DNA of 64,000 nucleotides, taken from assembly GCA_007844125.1 (NCBI GenBank), contig CM017561.1, forward strand, positions 29,576,494 to 29,640,493, in the 5' to 3' direction. This stretch comes from Sinonovacula constricta. Its lineage: Eukaryota > Mollusca > Bivalvia > Cardiida > Solecurtidae. Every line of letters starts with the position of its first letter. The first letter of the stretch is position 1. Below, piece by piece: positions 12,909-25,600 of the stretch. The position numbers and the translations under genes were made by a program. The notes under the pieces were generated by a model. It searched no databases. It had not been told where the DNA came from and saw nothing but the letters and a program-made list of their open reading frames with translations.

Positions 12909-14394
12909 TAGTTGAACTTCGGTTATTCGAAATGGTCAGGACCACCGATTTACTTCGAACAATGCAAGGTTGGAATAAAAAAAGCAATGTATCTACTATA
13001 ATACTTTTAACAGTGAAACATAAGTAAGTTGTTGGAAAAGAAATTAATAACAGCTTAAGCATCCTGTTGTTGTGGTTTGTTTAAGTGGGTTTTTTTTCAA
13101 ACTTAAATTTCTGCATGTATGTTTAAATTGTCAAATCAACGTGAAAATGTTATTATCGTCAAGAAACTGCAACATACATTCCAACATACATGGTTACAAC
13201 CACAAAGTATTAAATCACATAGTTTTAAATTCTAGCTGATCTGGGTATACCCCATAGATAGTTTCCATGCGATGTCATAGGCACTGATAAGACCGTTCAA
13301 GGCAGCCATCTTTGAAGGCAGAAGCTAATGCAGGCCAAAATCTGGAAATATGTTCTGTATTAAACTCACCATTGTGTTGTATTTTTGGTCTATTTTACTG
13401 AATTTTATATCAAATTTTACAGCTTTTATGAGGTATTTTAAATGTCAAAACTATATTTCGATAAGTTCAGAAGGTAAACAAAAATACAACCAAAAAGATA
13501 CACTGTTCATTTTGTTTAAGGATGGGCCAATAATTTTATTTATGTGTATTATTTCTTTGTGCATTTATCAATTTTAAAAATATTGCATTCTAAAAATATG
13601 AATTTCAAGAGCTTTCCAATAGTGTATAGCTTTTAATTTTTGGACCACAAATGAAGAAATTATAAGAAAATAAAATTTACACTTCTATACAATTCGTCTG
13701 AAAATCCCTTGAAGTTTCCATCAAAGATCGCTGCCAAGATAAGGGATCTTCACTGATGTGGAAACTATCTATACAATGAAGTTTAATGAGAACAGAGTAT
13801 AATCAGATTGAAATTAAAATTTTAAAATAATGTTATTTATAATTGAAAAAGATGTTAACAAATTACTCAGCTAATACTTCATCCATTGTGCTTGCCATTT
13901 CTCAGTTAAGATGACAGTGATATTGGCTGGCATTTATATTATCCCACCCTGACAGTTTGCAGTACTGCTGTGAGACAAAGTGAATACAAGTCAATCTTAA
14001 ATTGGATTGTCACGGTTTAATTGATTATACATAGTAACTGATTGTCAAACTAATGAACATGTAATATCCAATTAACAACTTCAGCCAGCCAATTAACCAA
14101 GCCAAACATTAATGTAACTGGAGTATCTTCCCTTTGCAGTTTGACTGGTGATAATACACAGTGAACCGGTGAAGTGATCGGGCTTTGGATAAATTGTGTG
14201 AAGATAGCGTTAAAATTGTACTCTGCGGACCAAAATTGACTTCGAATAATGCCGAAACTTTCATTAATGCAACTGGTTAATGGGAGTTTTTTTAACATTG
14301 ATTTATATAAGGAAATAATGGGTAAATAATCCAATGACTTTGAATAATGCCTCGACTTTGGACAACCCGAGTTTGAATAACCGAAGTTCGACTG
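12909..14394. mobile_element. pogo/Tigger-like non-autonomous transposon with a nested MITE
   Basis: The terminal inverted repeats read GTTGAACTTCGGTTATTCGA on the left and, in reverse complement, CAGTCGAACTTCGGTTATTC on the right. TA dinucleotides flank both ends (12907-12908 and 14395-14396), as expected for the Tc1/mariner/pogo group. No transposase is readable inside. An unrelated 519-bp MITE (13254-13772) sits within it, so this element is older than that insertion. Confidence 0.8.
13254..13772 (-). mobile_element. ~520-bp MITE (ATAGATAGTTTCC family), copy 1, inverted
   Basis: Both ends carry the inverted repeat ATAGATAGTTTCC. The interior matches copies at 38856, 48359 and 55617, including 'cttggcagccatctttga' and its inverse 'tcaaagatggctgcc' near the ends. 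It is noncoding. Confidence 0.85.
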
Positions 14395-15206
14395 TATATT
14401 AAATGCAACAGTTTTACTTATAAGCAATGAGTGATTTTATAAAAATATAAGAATGATAAATTCATGTTGATTTAACAATAAATATTAGTTGAATTAAAGA
14501 GTTGTTGACATCCTTCATGTTCATTCACAGAATAGGTTAGCACTAAAACGGAAATGACAATATAGTCATTTTTATCAGTGTGATATGTTATTAAATAAAC
14601 TAAATTATACCTTAAATATTTTATTAATAAATCATAGTATATTTAAATGTGTACATAAAAAATGCATCACGTAGCAAAACAACACTGGAAGCCATGTGTA
14701 AACTGCATATATAGTTCACAATAATGAAAAGTGGCCTACTTTTTGACCCCACACATGACCCTGTTACAAACTCAGGTGAGCTAAAAATAAAAATACACAA
14801 AATAAATGTATAATTAAAAAATATGTATGTGCGGAAGGAGTGTCAGTGTGTGTGTGTGTGTGTGTGTGGGGGGGGGGGGGGTACAGTTACACGATTTATA
14901 AACACATTTATGATTTTCTGACCATCTGTCATCTGGGATATATTAAAGAATGAATTAACTGATAAAAAAATATATAGCAAGGCACACATTAATTCCTAAA
15001 TTGGCATTTACACACAGTTGGTCAATTTTTTGCTTTCATAAAGTTTGATTTAAATGTCAATGATCCATACTGGATATTTAAATATTACCTCTGATTATTT
15101 ATTAATGTGGGAGCATGTTGACCTTCAAATGACTGTGTTGTCTTGAGGATAAGTGAATCAAAAACATGTGACACTGCAACCTTTTTGGTCCTTTAAACTC
15201 AACAAC
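14395..15206. other. Intergenic stretch with microsatellite
   Basis: A (GT)n tract is followed by a run of about 13 G at 14849-14881. A short inverted piece of the 'gtaggtcactagg' family lies at about 14725-14780. No gene is seen. Confidence 0.6.
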
Positions 15207-15522
15207 AAAGCTGTTTATTGGGTTTGTCGTCCCAGCAACAGTATTTCAGTTATCTGGTGACAGTGTCCACTTAAAGCAGATATAGTGCTGCCTTCACTGT
15301 GTATAGCATGTCGTGAACACCTGGCATGATACCACACCCAGTCACATTATCCTGACACTGGGCCAACCATTCGTGAAACTACCCTTACATCTGCTTTAGC
15401 GTTAACAGGAGAGCTATACCACTACTATTTTTAATGACTTTGGTATGTCGCAGCCTGGAATTGAACCCGTGGTTTCCAGTACCTGGAGCCAACTTTTTAC
15501 TGATTGCGCTACCGTGTCCAGT
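15207..15522 (-). repeat. tRNA-derived SINE, family A, inverted
   Basis: It reads from the tail ('tttattgggtttgtcgtccc') through 'cagttatctggtgacagtgt' to an inverted tRNA-like head ('ttgaacccgtggtttccag' ... 'attgcgctaccg'). Confidence 0.87.
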
Positions 15523-16407
15523 AACAGTAATCATGAAGTATATCTCTGAACTACTCACAAAGTAAATATTCCTGTATTGGTAGATTCATAAAAAAAATAC
15601 AGTGGCTTGTAATGACAAAATAACCCAATACATGACGGGAGGATTGTGTGGTTCTATGTGACACATACCTGTGCAAAATTGTCAACGAGTCACTTGAAAG
15701 ATGGTAGCAAACAGTTTGGACCATTTGTTTTCCTCATGCAACTAAATAAACTATTGTTACCTGAAAAGATCCCACAAAATGCTGTTTACTGAGATCCTAA
15801 CCAACATGGAATGTAAAGGATAACACCTCATTTGTTATTACAAAAATATACTTTCTATCTGAGCCAAGTCCCAGAACAGACCCAAGATGTTTTTATATGT
15901 ATTAGATACAGGCAAACTGTTAGATACCATTATTATTATATATTAAAAACAATAAAAGCCATATAAACAAGATTTATGATATGAAGTGACCATTTTCCTT
16001 GTTAAAGCGTTAGCCATTCATAAAGTTGTGAAATAGACAATTAGACAAGGATTTCCTTTGACAAATTTTGTGAGTCCTACATGTAAATACATAAAGTATA
16101 TATTTATATAAAGCACTTTTTGCTTACAAATGAAATGGATATCATAATCATGTATAATCACACACAAAACAGCAAGAAACCTTTCCAGTGGTTACCTTGA
16201 AGGTAGCCTCTTGCATCTTTTTAAACAGGTAATTAAATTATAAATATCAAGATATCTACATAATAACTGACATTTAAAAAAACTAGAAATTATTTTCTGT
16301 TTTATGTGAATTTGCTACATGTGAGAATATAACAAATATATTTAATAAGCAACTTCATTTAATACTAAAGACTATTGCTATGTTCGCAAACTTCACTGTC
16401 AATCCAG
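15523..16407. other. Intergenic stretch without recognised features
   Basis: AT-rich unique sequence. I see no gene, RNA or clear repeat. Confidence 0.5.
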
Positions 16408-16640
16408 GTTTAGAGTGATACTGAATATGTCAATCTGAGACCCCTTCAGTTTCCGATTTATTTAAGAGTGGTACTGAATTGTCAATCTGAGACCCCTTCA
16501 GTTTCCAATTTATTTAAGAGTGGTACTGAATTGTCACTCTGAGACCCCTTCAGTTTTCAATTTATTTAAGAGTGGTACTTAATTGTCAATCTGAGACCCC
16601 TTCAGTTTCCAATTTATTTAAGAGTGTTACTTAATTGTCT
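16408..16640. repeat. 52-bp tandem repeat, 4-5 units
   Basis: The unit contains 'gagtggtactgaattgtcaa', 'tctgagaccccttcagtttc' and 'caatttatttaa'. Units differ by a few bases. Confidence 0.9.
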
Positions 16641-16747
16641 GATTTTTTTAAGGGATGCCACAGATGTCCAAAACTTTGCTCTCGCCTTGTTGATTATAAT
16701 GAATGGAGTGTTATGCTTTGTTTTTTAAAAAAAGATGCAAGACATCA

Positions 16748-16900
16748 CTAAACTACATTATGTGGGGTCTCTTCCGGCAACAATAATTTTTTAGTCGGAT
16801 ACCACCTTTTTTTACTATGTTCTTTAAACTACATTATGTGGGGTCTCTTCAGGCAACAATAATGTTTTCGTCGGATACCACCTTTTTTACTATGATCTTG
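16748..16900. repeat. ~75-bp direct duplication
   Basis: Two copies of 'aactacattatgtggggtct' through 'gtcggataccaccttttt' lie in tandem. The end 'gtcggataccacc' is also an end of the inverted-repeat element at 32657-33113. Confidence 0.85.
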
Positions 16901-17326
16901 AGTCGCAGACCATTGTTTACTATCTGATTGGTCAAATTTGATTGACACTCAATGGTTACTAAAAAGCAATTTGGAAACTGATTGACCTTGATCTGGCAAG
17001 CTTGATAACATAATTTAATTGTCCCTTACCCCAAACCTTAACACATGAGATTAGACAAAAATTCAGACACAAAACCCTGAAGTCTAAATTGCCATAAAAT
17101 ACATTATAACTACTTGTTTTTAACTCTAAAAACAAGATTTTACTATAACAGATCAATTGTTTTAAAGTCATATTGACAAACATTAAGTTTCCTCATTAAT
17201 GTTGTTTAAAATAACCCAATATTTTTGGAATGAGACAAATTGATATATATTTAATAAAAAAGAGTAAATTTTCCTGAATCAAAGTTTGCTCTATATGTAC
17301 ATATTTTGATTTAATTTGTGAAGATC

Positions 17327-17332
17327 TTTATT
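17327..17332 (-). terminator. Candidate POGLUT1 polyadenylation signal
   Basis: AATAAA on the minus strand, 21 bp past the POGLUT1 stop codon. It is unusually close to the stop, and a more distal signal may be used instead. Confidence 0.4.
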
Positions 17333-17352
17333 TAGCAGTTCTTTTTCACTCA

Positions 17353-20300
17353 TCACTTGGTTTTGATTTCCTTGTATTCTTTGTTGCGTTTGGGGGTAAA
17401 TGTCAACAACTTTGTGTATCTTTTCAGTAGATTGAACCAGTAACATGAAACATCCTCCATCCGCAAATGGTCCCATATAAACTGACGCCCTCTGTAATAG
17501 CAAAATACACATGTAAAAATTATCTCAGATTGCTCAGTAATTAAATAACAAAAAATATGAAAATGTTTATATTGGTATTATACAATACACATATATGTAC
17601 ATGTATGTTTTTTTGTGTGTGTGTCCTTTTTGAAATACATCGCAGCGATCAATTATGATCATCATAGCGACGTCCAGCTATTTGGTGGAGGAAGACCCAG
17701 ACAAATATCAGGGTAGAACCACCGGCGCACCGCAGGTCAGCTAGAAGACCTTCCTACATTGAGTCCTTGCCCCGAATGGGACTCGATCCCAAGCAGTTGG
17801 TGGCTAAGCAGTCAAAGGAGTTACTAGTCCGCCACTCTACCACTACGCTAGTGGCGCCACCATGTAAGTTGTACAGCACAAAAGCAGTAAATATTTTTGG
17901 ACATTAAGCTGAATATTATAAGCAACATAAGACTAAGAAACATGCATATTCTACATGATACAGCTTGAGCACAAGTAAGACCGAAATGTTTTAAATAATA
18001 GAACAAAATATAGTTAAGACCATGCGTCATATTGCTTTATTTTAAGTTTGAAAAATAAAGTGTTTGGAGATTTCTCGAGATGACCTTGACAGCTCACAGC
18101 TGCTGTAGTACATCAAAATAATTAATGAGTCATTACAAAGTTAATTAAACACTAATGCTATACTGACCTTTGAGCAATCTGATGTACAACTTCATCATTA
18201 TGTTGTGCAAACTCAAGAAGTTCTCTGGAAAAAAGTAAATGCAAATTTTATTAATAGAAAAAATTCTCATAAGATTATGAAATATAACTTTGTTATCATC
18301 ACTCAAACATTTTATGTTGTTTTTGTTTTTTCTCATCTTTATCATTAAATTTTGGTTTTTATTTTCATCTTTGTGACGATTTTTGTTGTAAAACAGTTTA
18401 GTTTTTATTTTCATCTAAACAAGGATTTTTATTATAAAACTGCTTGGTTTTTATTCTCATCCAAATGAGGATTCTAAATTTAAAATTTACCATAAATGCA
18501 TCAGTTATACAAGACCCATACTTAGCTGATCTGGATGTACAATATTTGCCTTATCTAGGTCAATTTGCAATAAGCAAGCTACGAGTTCATTATCATTTCT
18601 ACATGGACTATCAAGGCGAGTGGTCAAATGGATTGCATCACAGTTTGTACCTGCCTGTCTCACACTGTAGTGAGTCTGAGACCCATATGAGCCATTTGTT
18701 GTGGGAATCATCAAGCTAGCATGCAGTAAGCTAACATTCTTCGATTTTTAGTGGCTGTTACCAGGCAACTGCCTAAGTTTACATGGGAAAGCATGAGAAT
18801 AAGACATGACTGTAGAGTTGTCTACCCACCAGGGAGAGTAAGACTTTATCATATGGTTGTCCACCCCACCAAGAAGAATTAGACATTACCATAAAGTTGT
18901 CTACCCACCTGGGATAATTAGACATTACCAAAGAGTTGTCTACCCACCGGGGAGAATTAGACATTACTACACAGGTGTCTACCTACCTGGGAGAATAAGA
19001 GATGACCTATAAAGCTGTCTACCTACCTGAGGAAATTAGACATGACCATAAAATTGTCTACCCACCTGGGAAAATAAGACATGTTTGTAGTGTTGCCTAT
19101 CTACCTGGGAAAATTAAACATGGCCCTAGCATTGTCTACCCACCTGGGAAAATAAGACATGTCTGTAGTGTTATCTACCCACCTGGGAAAATTAGACAAG
19201 TCTGTAGTGTTGTCTACCCACTTGGGAAAATTAGACATGGCTGTAGTGTTGTCTACCCAACTTGGAAAATTAAACATGGCTGTAGTGTTATCTACCCACC
19301 TGGAGAAATCAGACATGACCATAGTGTTGTCTACCTACCTGGGAAAATCAGATATGTCTGTAGTGTTGTCTACCTACCTGGGAAAATTAGACATGACTGT
19401 AGTCTTGTTACCTGCCTACCTGGGAGAATTAGACATGACTTTAGTGTATTCTACCTACCTGGGAGAATTAGGGATGGAATTAGACATGTCTGTAGTGTTA
19501 TCTACCTACCTGGGAGAATTAGACATGACCATAGAGGTATCTACCTACCTGGCAAAATTAATCATGACTGTTGTGTTATCTACTTACCTGGGAGAATTAG
19601 ACATGGCTGTATTGTTGTCCACCCACCTGGGAGAAATAGACATGACTGTAGAGGTATCTACCTACTTTGGAGAATTAAACATGACCAAAGAGTTGTCTAC
19701 CTACCTTGCATCCGAAAGGTCCTGTCTGACGGGTATGAAGTGGACCCAGGGCTTCATGGCGGGGTAGAAGAACTCAAGCCACTGGTCTCCTACATGAAAC
19801 ACCAACGAGTCACACAGAAACAGGTGCTTGAACCGGAAACTGGCCGCTACTCCTCGGAAATTGAACAAATACCTGCAATATACACCAGGTGCTGTGAGGT
19901 TATTTTGATGTGCTCACATGTCACATGTTACTGTGTAAAGTGCAAGTACCTGCAAGAAACAAAGCTGGTGCATGAAATTTTAAAATCTGCATATTTACAA
20001 TTAAACAGTTTCATTTTGTTCAAGATAAATTAAATATATGAAATTTATACATACTTGAACTTGCAGTGGTCCTCCAGTCTAATCTCTTTAGCTGGATCTT
20101 TGCCAAGGGTGTCCTGTAATTGATTTATGAAAACACACACATTATAATCTGCAAGAAAGTTGTTGTAGGTAGCAAAACCTCTAACAACATACACCCTTCA
20201 TTTTTAGCTCCAATTTTCAAAGAAAAGCCATTGCCATGACCTTTCGTGAACATTAGCTGATTTTCTTGTTTAGGTTCATGTCATGAAAACTTGAAAATAT

Positions 20301-22245
20301 ATTTACTTCTAACATGAAATACTTGTTAACTTTCAAATATGTGACACATTCTAAGGATAGGTAACCCTAAATTTTGGCAGAGTTATGCCCCCTTTTTTCT
20401 CCGAATTTTCATGACACTTCAGTATTTCGAAAAGTGAAGCGACAGCTCTTGTTTCTCGTATCACACTACCCAGGTCAGTATAACTTCAACATACACCTTT
20501 ATAGCAATGAAAAAGTAAAAATGGAGTAATTCAACTGTTATGGTGGAAAAGTACTTAAAACATTTCCCGGAAGAGCCACAGAGAACTTCTCTCCAAAATC
20601 AAGGTTAAATCGATAACAGTGATAAGTAAAGTTTATATAACCCGAGGACTGTCCACAAGCCTTGCTCAACTGGTCACACAATTTAGCGCTGGGTCAAACT
20701 AACTTAAAACTATTTGTAATCCAGTACATTATTTAAAGACTTAAACCTTGCATCTAAAAATATATGATAAATGTCAAAGGAAACACTGTTAACTAGAAGC
20801 ACACTCATATATTTCTTTTCATTAAAAAAAAAATCTTCAAAATACTAAGTGCTGTACCGCTTTTGACTTCCAAGCCTGGTTCTTGGTATATTCTGCATCC
20901 ACCAGGTTTGGTTCCCTGCGAGACAATAGGACCAGCGGGTCCCTCTCATCGCTAGTCCGGGAACCACGGAAATATCCCTTGTTAAGCTTTTTATCCCATG
21001 GCCACTCTTTTGCAGCTCTGCAAGTTATTGCAGTCATTCAGTTTGCTAAAAAAGCTTACGAGTTTAGATGATACATGTACGGAAAAAACAAAATGATAAA
21101 TAAAGTTTGAATTCAGATAAATTCAAGCTCATTCAGAAATGAAGGAAAACAAACGTTAACTATTGATGTTTTCATTTTCAAAAACATTTTAATTGCAGAT
21201 ATGGTTAAGTCTTTTAAATGATATATAACCAAATATATAATTAAAAGTGCTGACTCATGAGAGTGGACAACTACCTTGGAATGATCTCCCTTTGTTCATC
21301 CCAGCGCCCAAGTCCTGTAGGATAGATTGGCCAGACGGCTGGTCCTCCTTCCCAGAAGGTCCAGGCTGGATACATTATGTCCCATGACTGATCTGCCTAA
21401 AATGATTACACAACATATAAAACAGTTAAGTTCACATTCTAAGACTCTTAATTTATAACAAAATATAACTAAATAACTAACTAAATAAGGCATGTTCCAG
21501 GCAACGTTGGTCATTAATGAAGATAATGTGATCAACTGTATTTTTTCCATTATTCATGGCATGATATAAGAGTGAAGCCAAGTACTACTCAAACCTGATT
21601 GAAAAATAAATTCGATTAACCTTCATACTATTCAACACTTAACCATACAGGATAGAATAGTAAAAGGTATTCAACTTCTTTTTTTCCATCTCACATAAAT
21701 AGTCTTGTGAAAGTTTGTTTATATGTTGGGTTTAATGTTACAGCAACAATAACTTAGTTACTTAGAAATGGTGTCATCTAAATGCATATATCATGCTGCT
21801 TTCACTATTAACAACATGCTGTAAACACCTGCTATGATAGCATACCTAGTCACATTAATCTAACAGAGGCTGGCCAGTCTTTCCGTTATATTTGCTTCAG
21901 TGTATGCAAAGGAGCCAAACCACTACCATTTAATATTTTTTGGTATGTCATAGCCTGGTTTTTGAACCGCAGGCCACCTGCCCAGATAGCATCAATGGAT
22001 TCTTCATTTCGTTGATTAATCAATACTAACATTCTGTTAGATTAATTGTTTGAAAAAGCTTTCTGTGACTCTTTTCCCCTCCGCACTATTGACACATTGA
22101 TGCAGTTCTCCACGTCTTATAATCCTCCTGGCTCCTGTTGTTGCCTGTTCCCTATGATTATAATATTTGTTGTGTAACATGATTTAGTAATAGCAATTAG
22201 TAAGTTATGATCCCACTCCTCACTATAAGAGGCTCCCAGCAAGCT

Positions 22246-22303
<58 letters not shown>

Positions 22304-22589
22304 ATATTATATTACCATATATAAGTCTCTGCATTAAGGTGAATATTATTAAAACTAGATACCGCATAAAATAAACAAATTACGTAAACTATTGTGCAAA
22401 AAAAACATTGTTTTGTTATATTCATCCTAAATTGAAGTTAACATTAACATTCACACCATTTTTATAAATATTTTACTTTTATACTTTTTTATTTAAAAAC
22501 TTATCCACTAATCAATGAATCAAGTGATTTGTTAAAATGATATATCAATCATAATTTTTTGTAATCATTCCCATCACTTTTATTTATGT

Positions 22590-22628
<39 letters not shown>

Positions 22629-25600
22629 TATTGGGTTTATCATCCCAACAGTATTTCAGTTATCTGGAGACAGTGTCCGCTTGAAGCAGACTTAGTGCTG
22701 CCTTTACTGTGTATAGCATTCTGTGAACACCTGGCATGATACCACACCCAGTCACATTATCCTGACACAGGGCCAACCAGTTGTGGAACTACTCCATCTG
22801 CTTAATCGTTAGTTAGCTGTACCACTACCATTTTTAACAACTTTGGTATGCCATTGCCAGGGATCGAACCTGCAGCCTCCCGTACCTGGAGCCGACGCTC
22901 TACTGATTGCACTACCAGGTCCTAGATATATATGTTCATATATATGAAAAATTATAAAATGGACAACATATTTGTCTAGTAGCCATAGTAACTCACCACT
23001 TTGCTAAAGGAGAAGACAGGAAGCGCAGATCTGTACTTGTTAACCTGAGGCCAGTCTCGCGTGTTGAGGACAAACTCTGTGTTTGGAAGTTTCTTAATGA
23101 TCTCCAACACAAAGTGTTCAACACCACTACACCTAAAAAACAAAATGTACACACATAAATAAACAGTTTCATTAGGGGAAAAAAAGCACATTCAAGGCTT
23201 AAAAACATTGCAGGTACTGATAAACAGGCCTAGGCAATCCGCTGATAGAACAGTGAAATATTCTTGATTTCAATATCCCACAACATACATACCAGCTATA
23301 GTGTCAGGTCTGAGAAAAATGTTTGCCTGTATGCAGAAGATAAAAGATTCAATCCACAGCAATGATATGGTACTTGTATAGCTGGAACGTATGACAAAAC
23401 ATTCCATGGTCAATATGACATGTGATGTTTATCAACCCCCTCAAATGGCATGAGACGTTTTGTCTGGTTCCTGTATAGCTGGTAAGGTGTGAGAAATGTT
23501 GGTCCTGTGAGCAGAAAGTTAAAGGTTCAATCCACAGCTGTGACATATTACTTGTATAGCTGGTAAGGTGTTAGAAATGTTTGTCCTGTGAGCAGAAAGT
23601 CAAAGGTTCAATCCACAGCTGTGACATAGTACTGGTAAAGCTGGTAAGATGTTAGAAATGTTTGTCCAGTGAGCAGAGTGGTAAGGATTAATCAACAGAA
23701 ATGACATTGTACTGGCAAGCACACTACATGTATATTGGCTAGAATCATTAAGCTGACCAGACCTGGAATTGCAATCAGTTAAGAGTCAAACCCCATGTTG
23801 GAACCCAGTCCTAAGACATACCAAAGTCGTAAAAAATGGTAGTGGTATATTGGTATAGCTCCATTGCTATTTGCTTAAGTTCAAGCAAATATAAGGCTAG
23901 TTTCACTACTGGCTGGCCGGGTGTCAGGAAAATGTGACTTAATATTATGCTAGGTGTTCACGTTTACACAGTGAAGGCAGCACTATATCTGTTTCAAGAG
24001 GACACTGTCTCCAGATAACTAAAATACTGTTAGTGGGAAGATAAATGCAACAAACAAGCAAACATTAACCTAAATAAAGAATAACGGTTTATAAATATTG
24101 ACCCTAACTCAGGCACATTTTGAGCATATAATGACAAATGGGAATATATGTTTCACTGCTGACAAAGATCTAGGGCATCAATGAGCAACATTTTGCAGGA
24201 CCTTTCAATTAACAATGACTTATTAGAGGGGAAAATTGGTCCAAACTGTCAGATACCACTAGTAAGGGTACAGATTAAATCTAAAATTGGAGAAAAAAGT
24301 ACCTGGCAGGAAACATGCAGCTTTCCTCCCGATAAAGCTTATGGTTGATAATCTGGTAATGGGTCCCATACTGTTTGGCCTCGTCAAACTTCTCCTGTGA
24401 GATCCCACCCTCACTCTCCCACACTTTCAGGTCTGCATCCATCACACTGAAAGAATACAATAGATTTTAAGTAGGGATGACAATGGTTATGAAATCATTT
24501 TTTTTTTTTTTTTGAAATGCAGCAACCATTTAGAGCATTATAGTGACATCCAGTTATTTAATGAAAGAAGACTCCAGACCTACACCACAAGCCAGCTGGA
24601 AGGCCTTTCTACATTAAGGCATTCACCCCAAATGGGACTTGAACCCATGCGGAGAGGGGCTAAGCAGTCAGAGGAGTTACTAATCAGCAACTCTACCACT
24701 ATGCCATGGGCGCTCCTATGAAATCAGTAACCAGTTAACCCATTTATATGTTTGACCAGTTAACCAGAAGGATATTACAATGTTAATTTGGTACATTGGG
24801 TAAGACACATCCATTTGCATATGTACTCACAATTTGCGGGTGTGTGTGTGTGTGTGGGGGGGGGGGGGTGGAAGATTACTTCAACTAGTGATTTGGCGAA
24901 AGAGACAATTAAATAGTGAATAATATTTTTTTTCAATATACCCCATTTTAATAGTTAAAGCAATTAACCAGTTACAGTATTTGCAATCAGTTTACCTACA
25001 TAGGGAGATGTTAAGTGATTAACTGATGCCATCCCATATTGCAATTGACACCTTTTGTTGCCAAGCAAGTTGTTATTGAGCAAGTCCATCTATTCTTTTT
25101 TGAGATTGGTGATGCAAGTGAAGCAAAATCGTAAAGTAAAAAAAAAAAACATTTGTCTGTGTGACTGCTTACATGCCTCTCAACCATCTGTGATTTAGTC
25201 TGCATCCATAATGAGGAAGAAATTCACTCATTTGGCAACATATGTGTAGCTATCAAACAAAATTTCCCATCTGGCAACATCTGTGTAGTAAATCGAATAT
25301 GTGTACATGTACCATGTAACTCTTAGTTATCTATGCTGTCATCCAAAATGGAGAAATATTTTCCTAGAACATCAAGTACATGTTTCCTTAAAAATCATAT
25401 TAAACATAACATAAGTAAGAATTAAACTTTAATGCAAGGTTATTTTACCTTAAAGTTGAGTGAAAAGGTCTCTCAAACAAATGTATTAAGAATTTCTTTT
25501 CTTATTTCAATATTTAACTACTTTGTGACTTATGACTAGGCTCTCTCTCTTTTTTCTTTCCATCACATTCCTTGAGAAACACATTCCTTGAGAATGAAGT

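Noticed and set aside
14050..14427. Possible transposase (125-aa minus frame) in the pogo-like element
   Set aside because: No DDE or helix-turn-helix features are visible; the element looks non-autonomous.
19002..20033. 343-aa open frame with 13-residue repeats (and the 202-aa frame 19159-19767)
   Set aside because: Both are the 39-bp minisatellite read in frame, antisense to POGLUT1, and they overlap POGLUT1 exon 8. No independent coding evidence.
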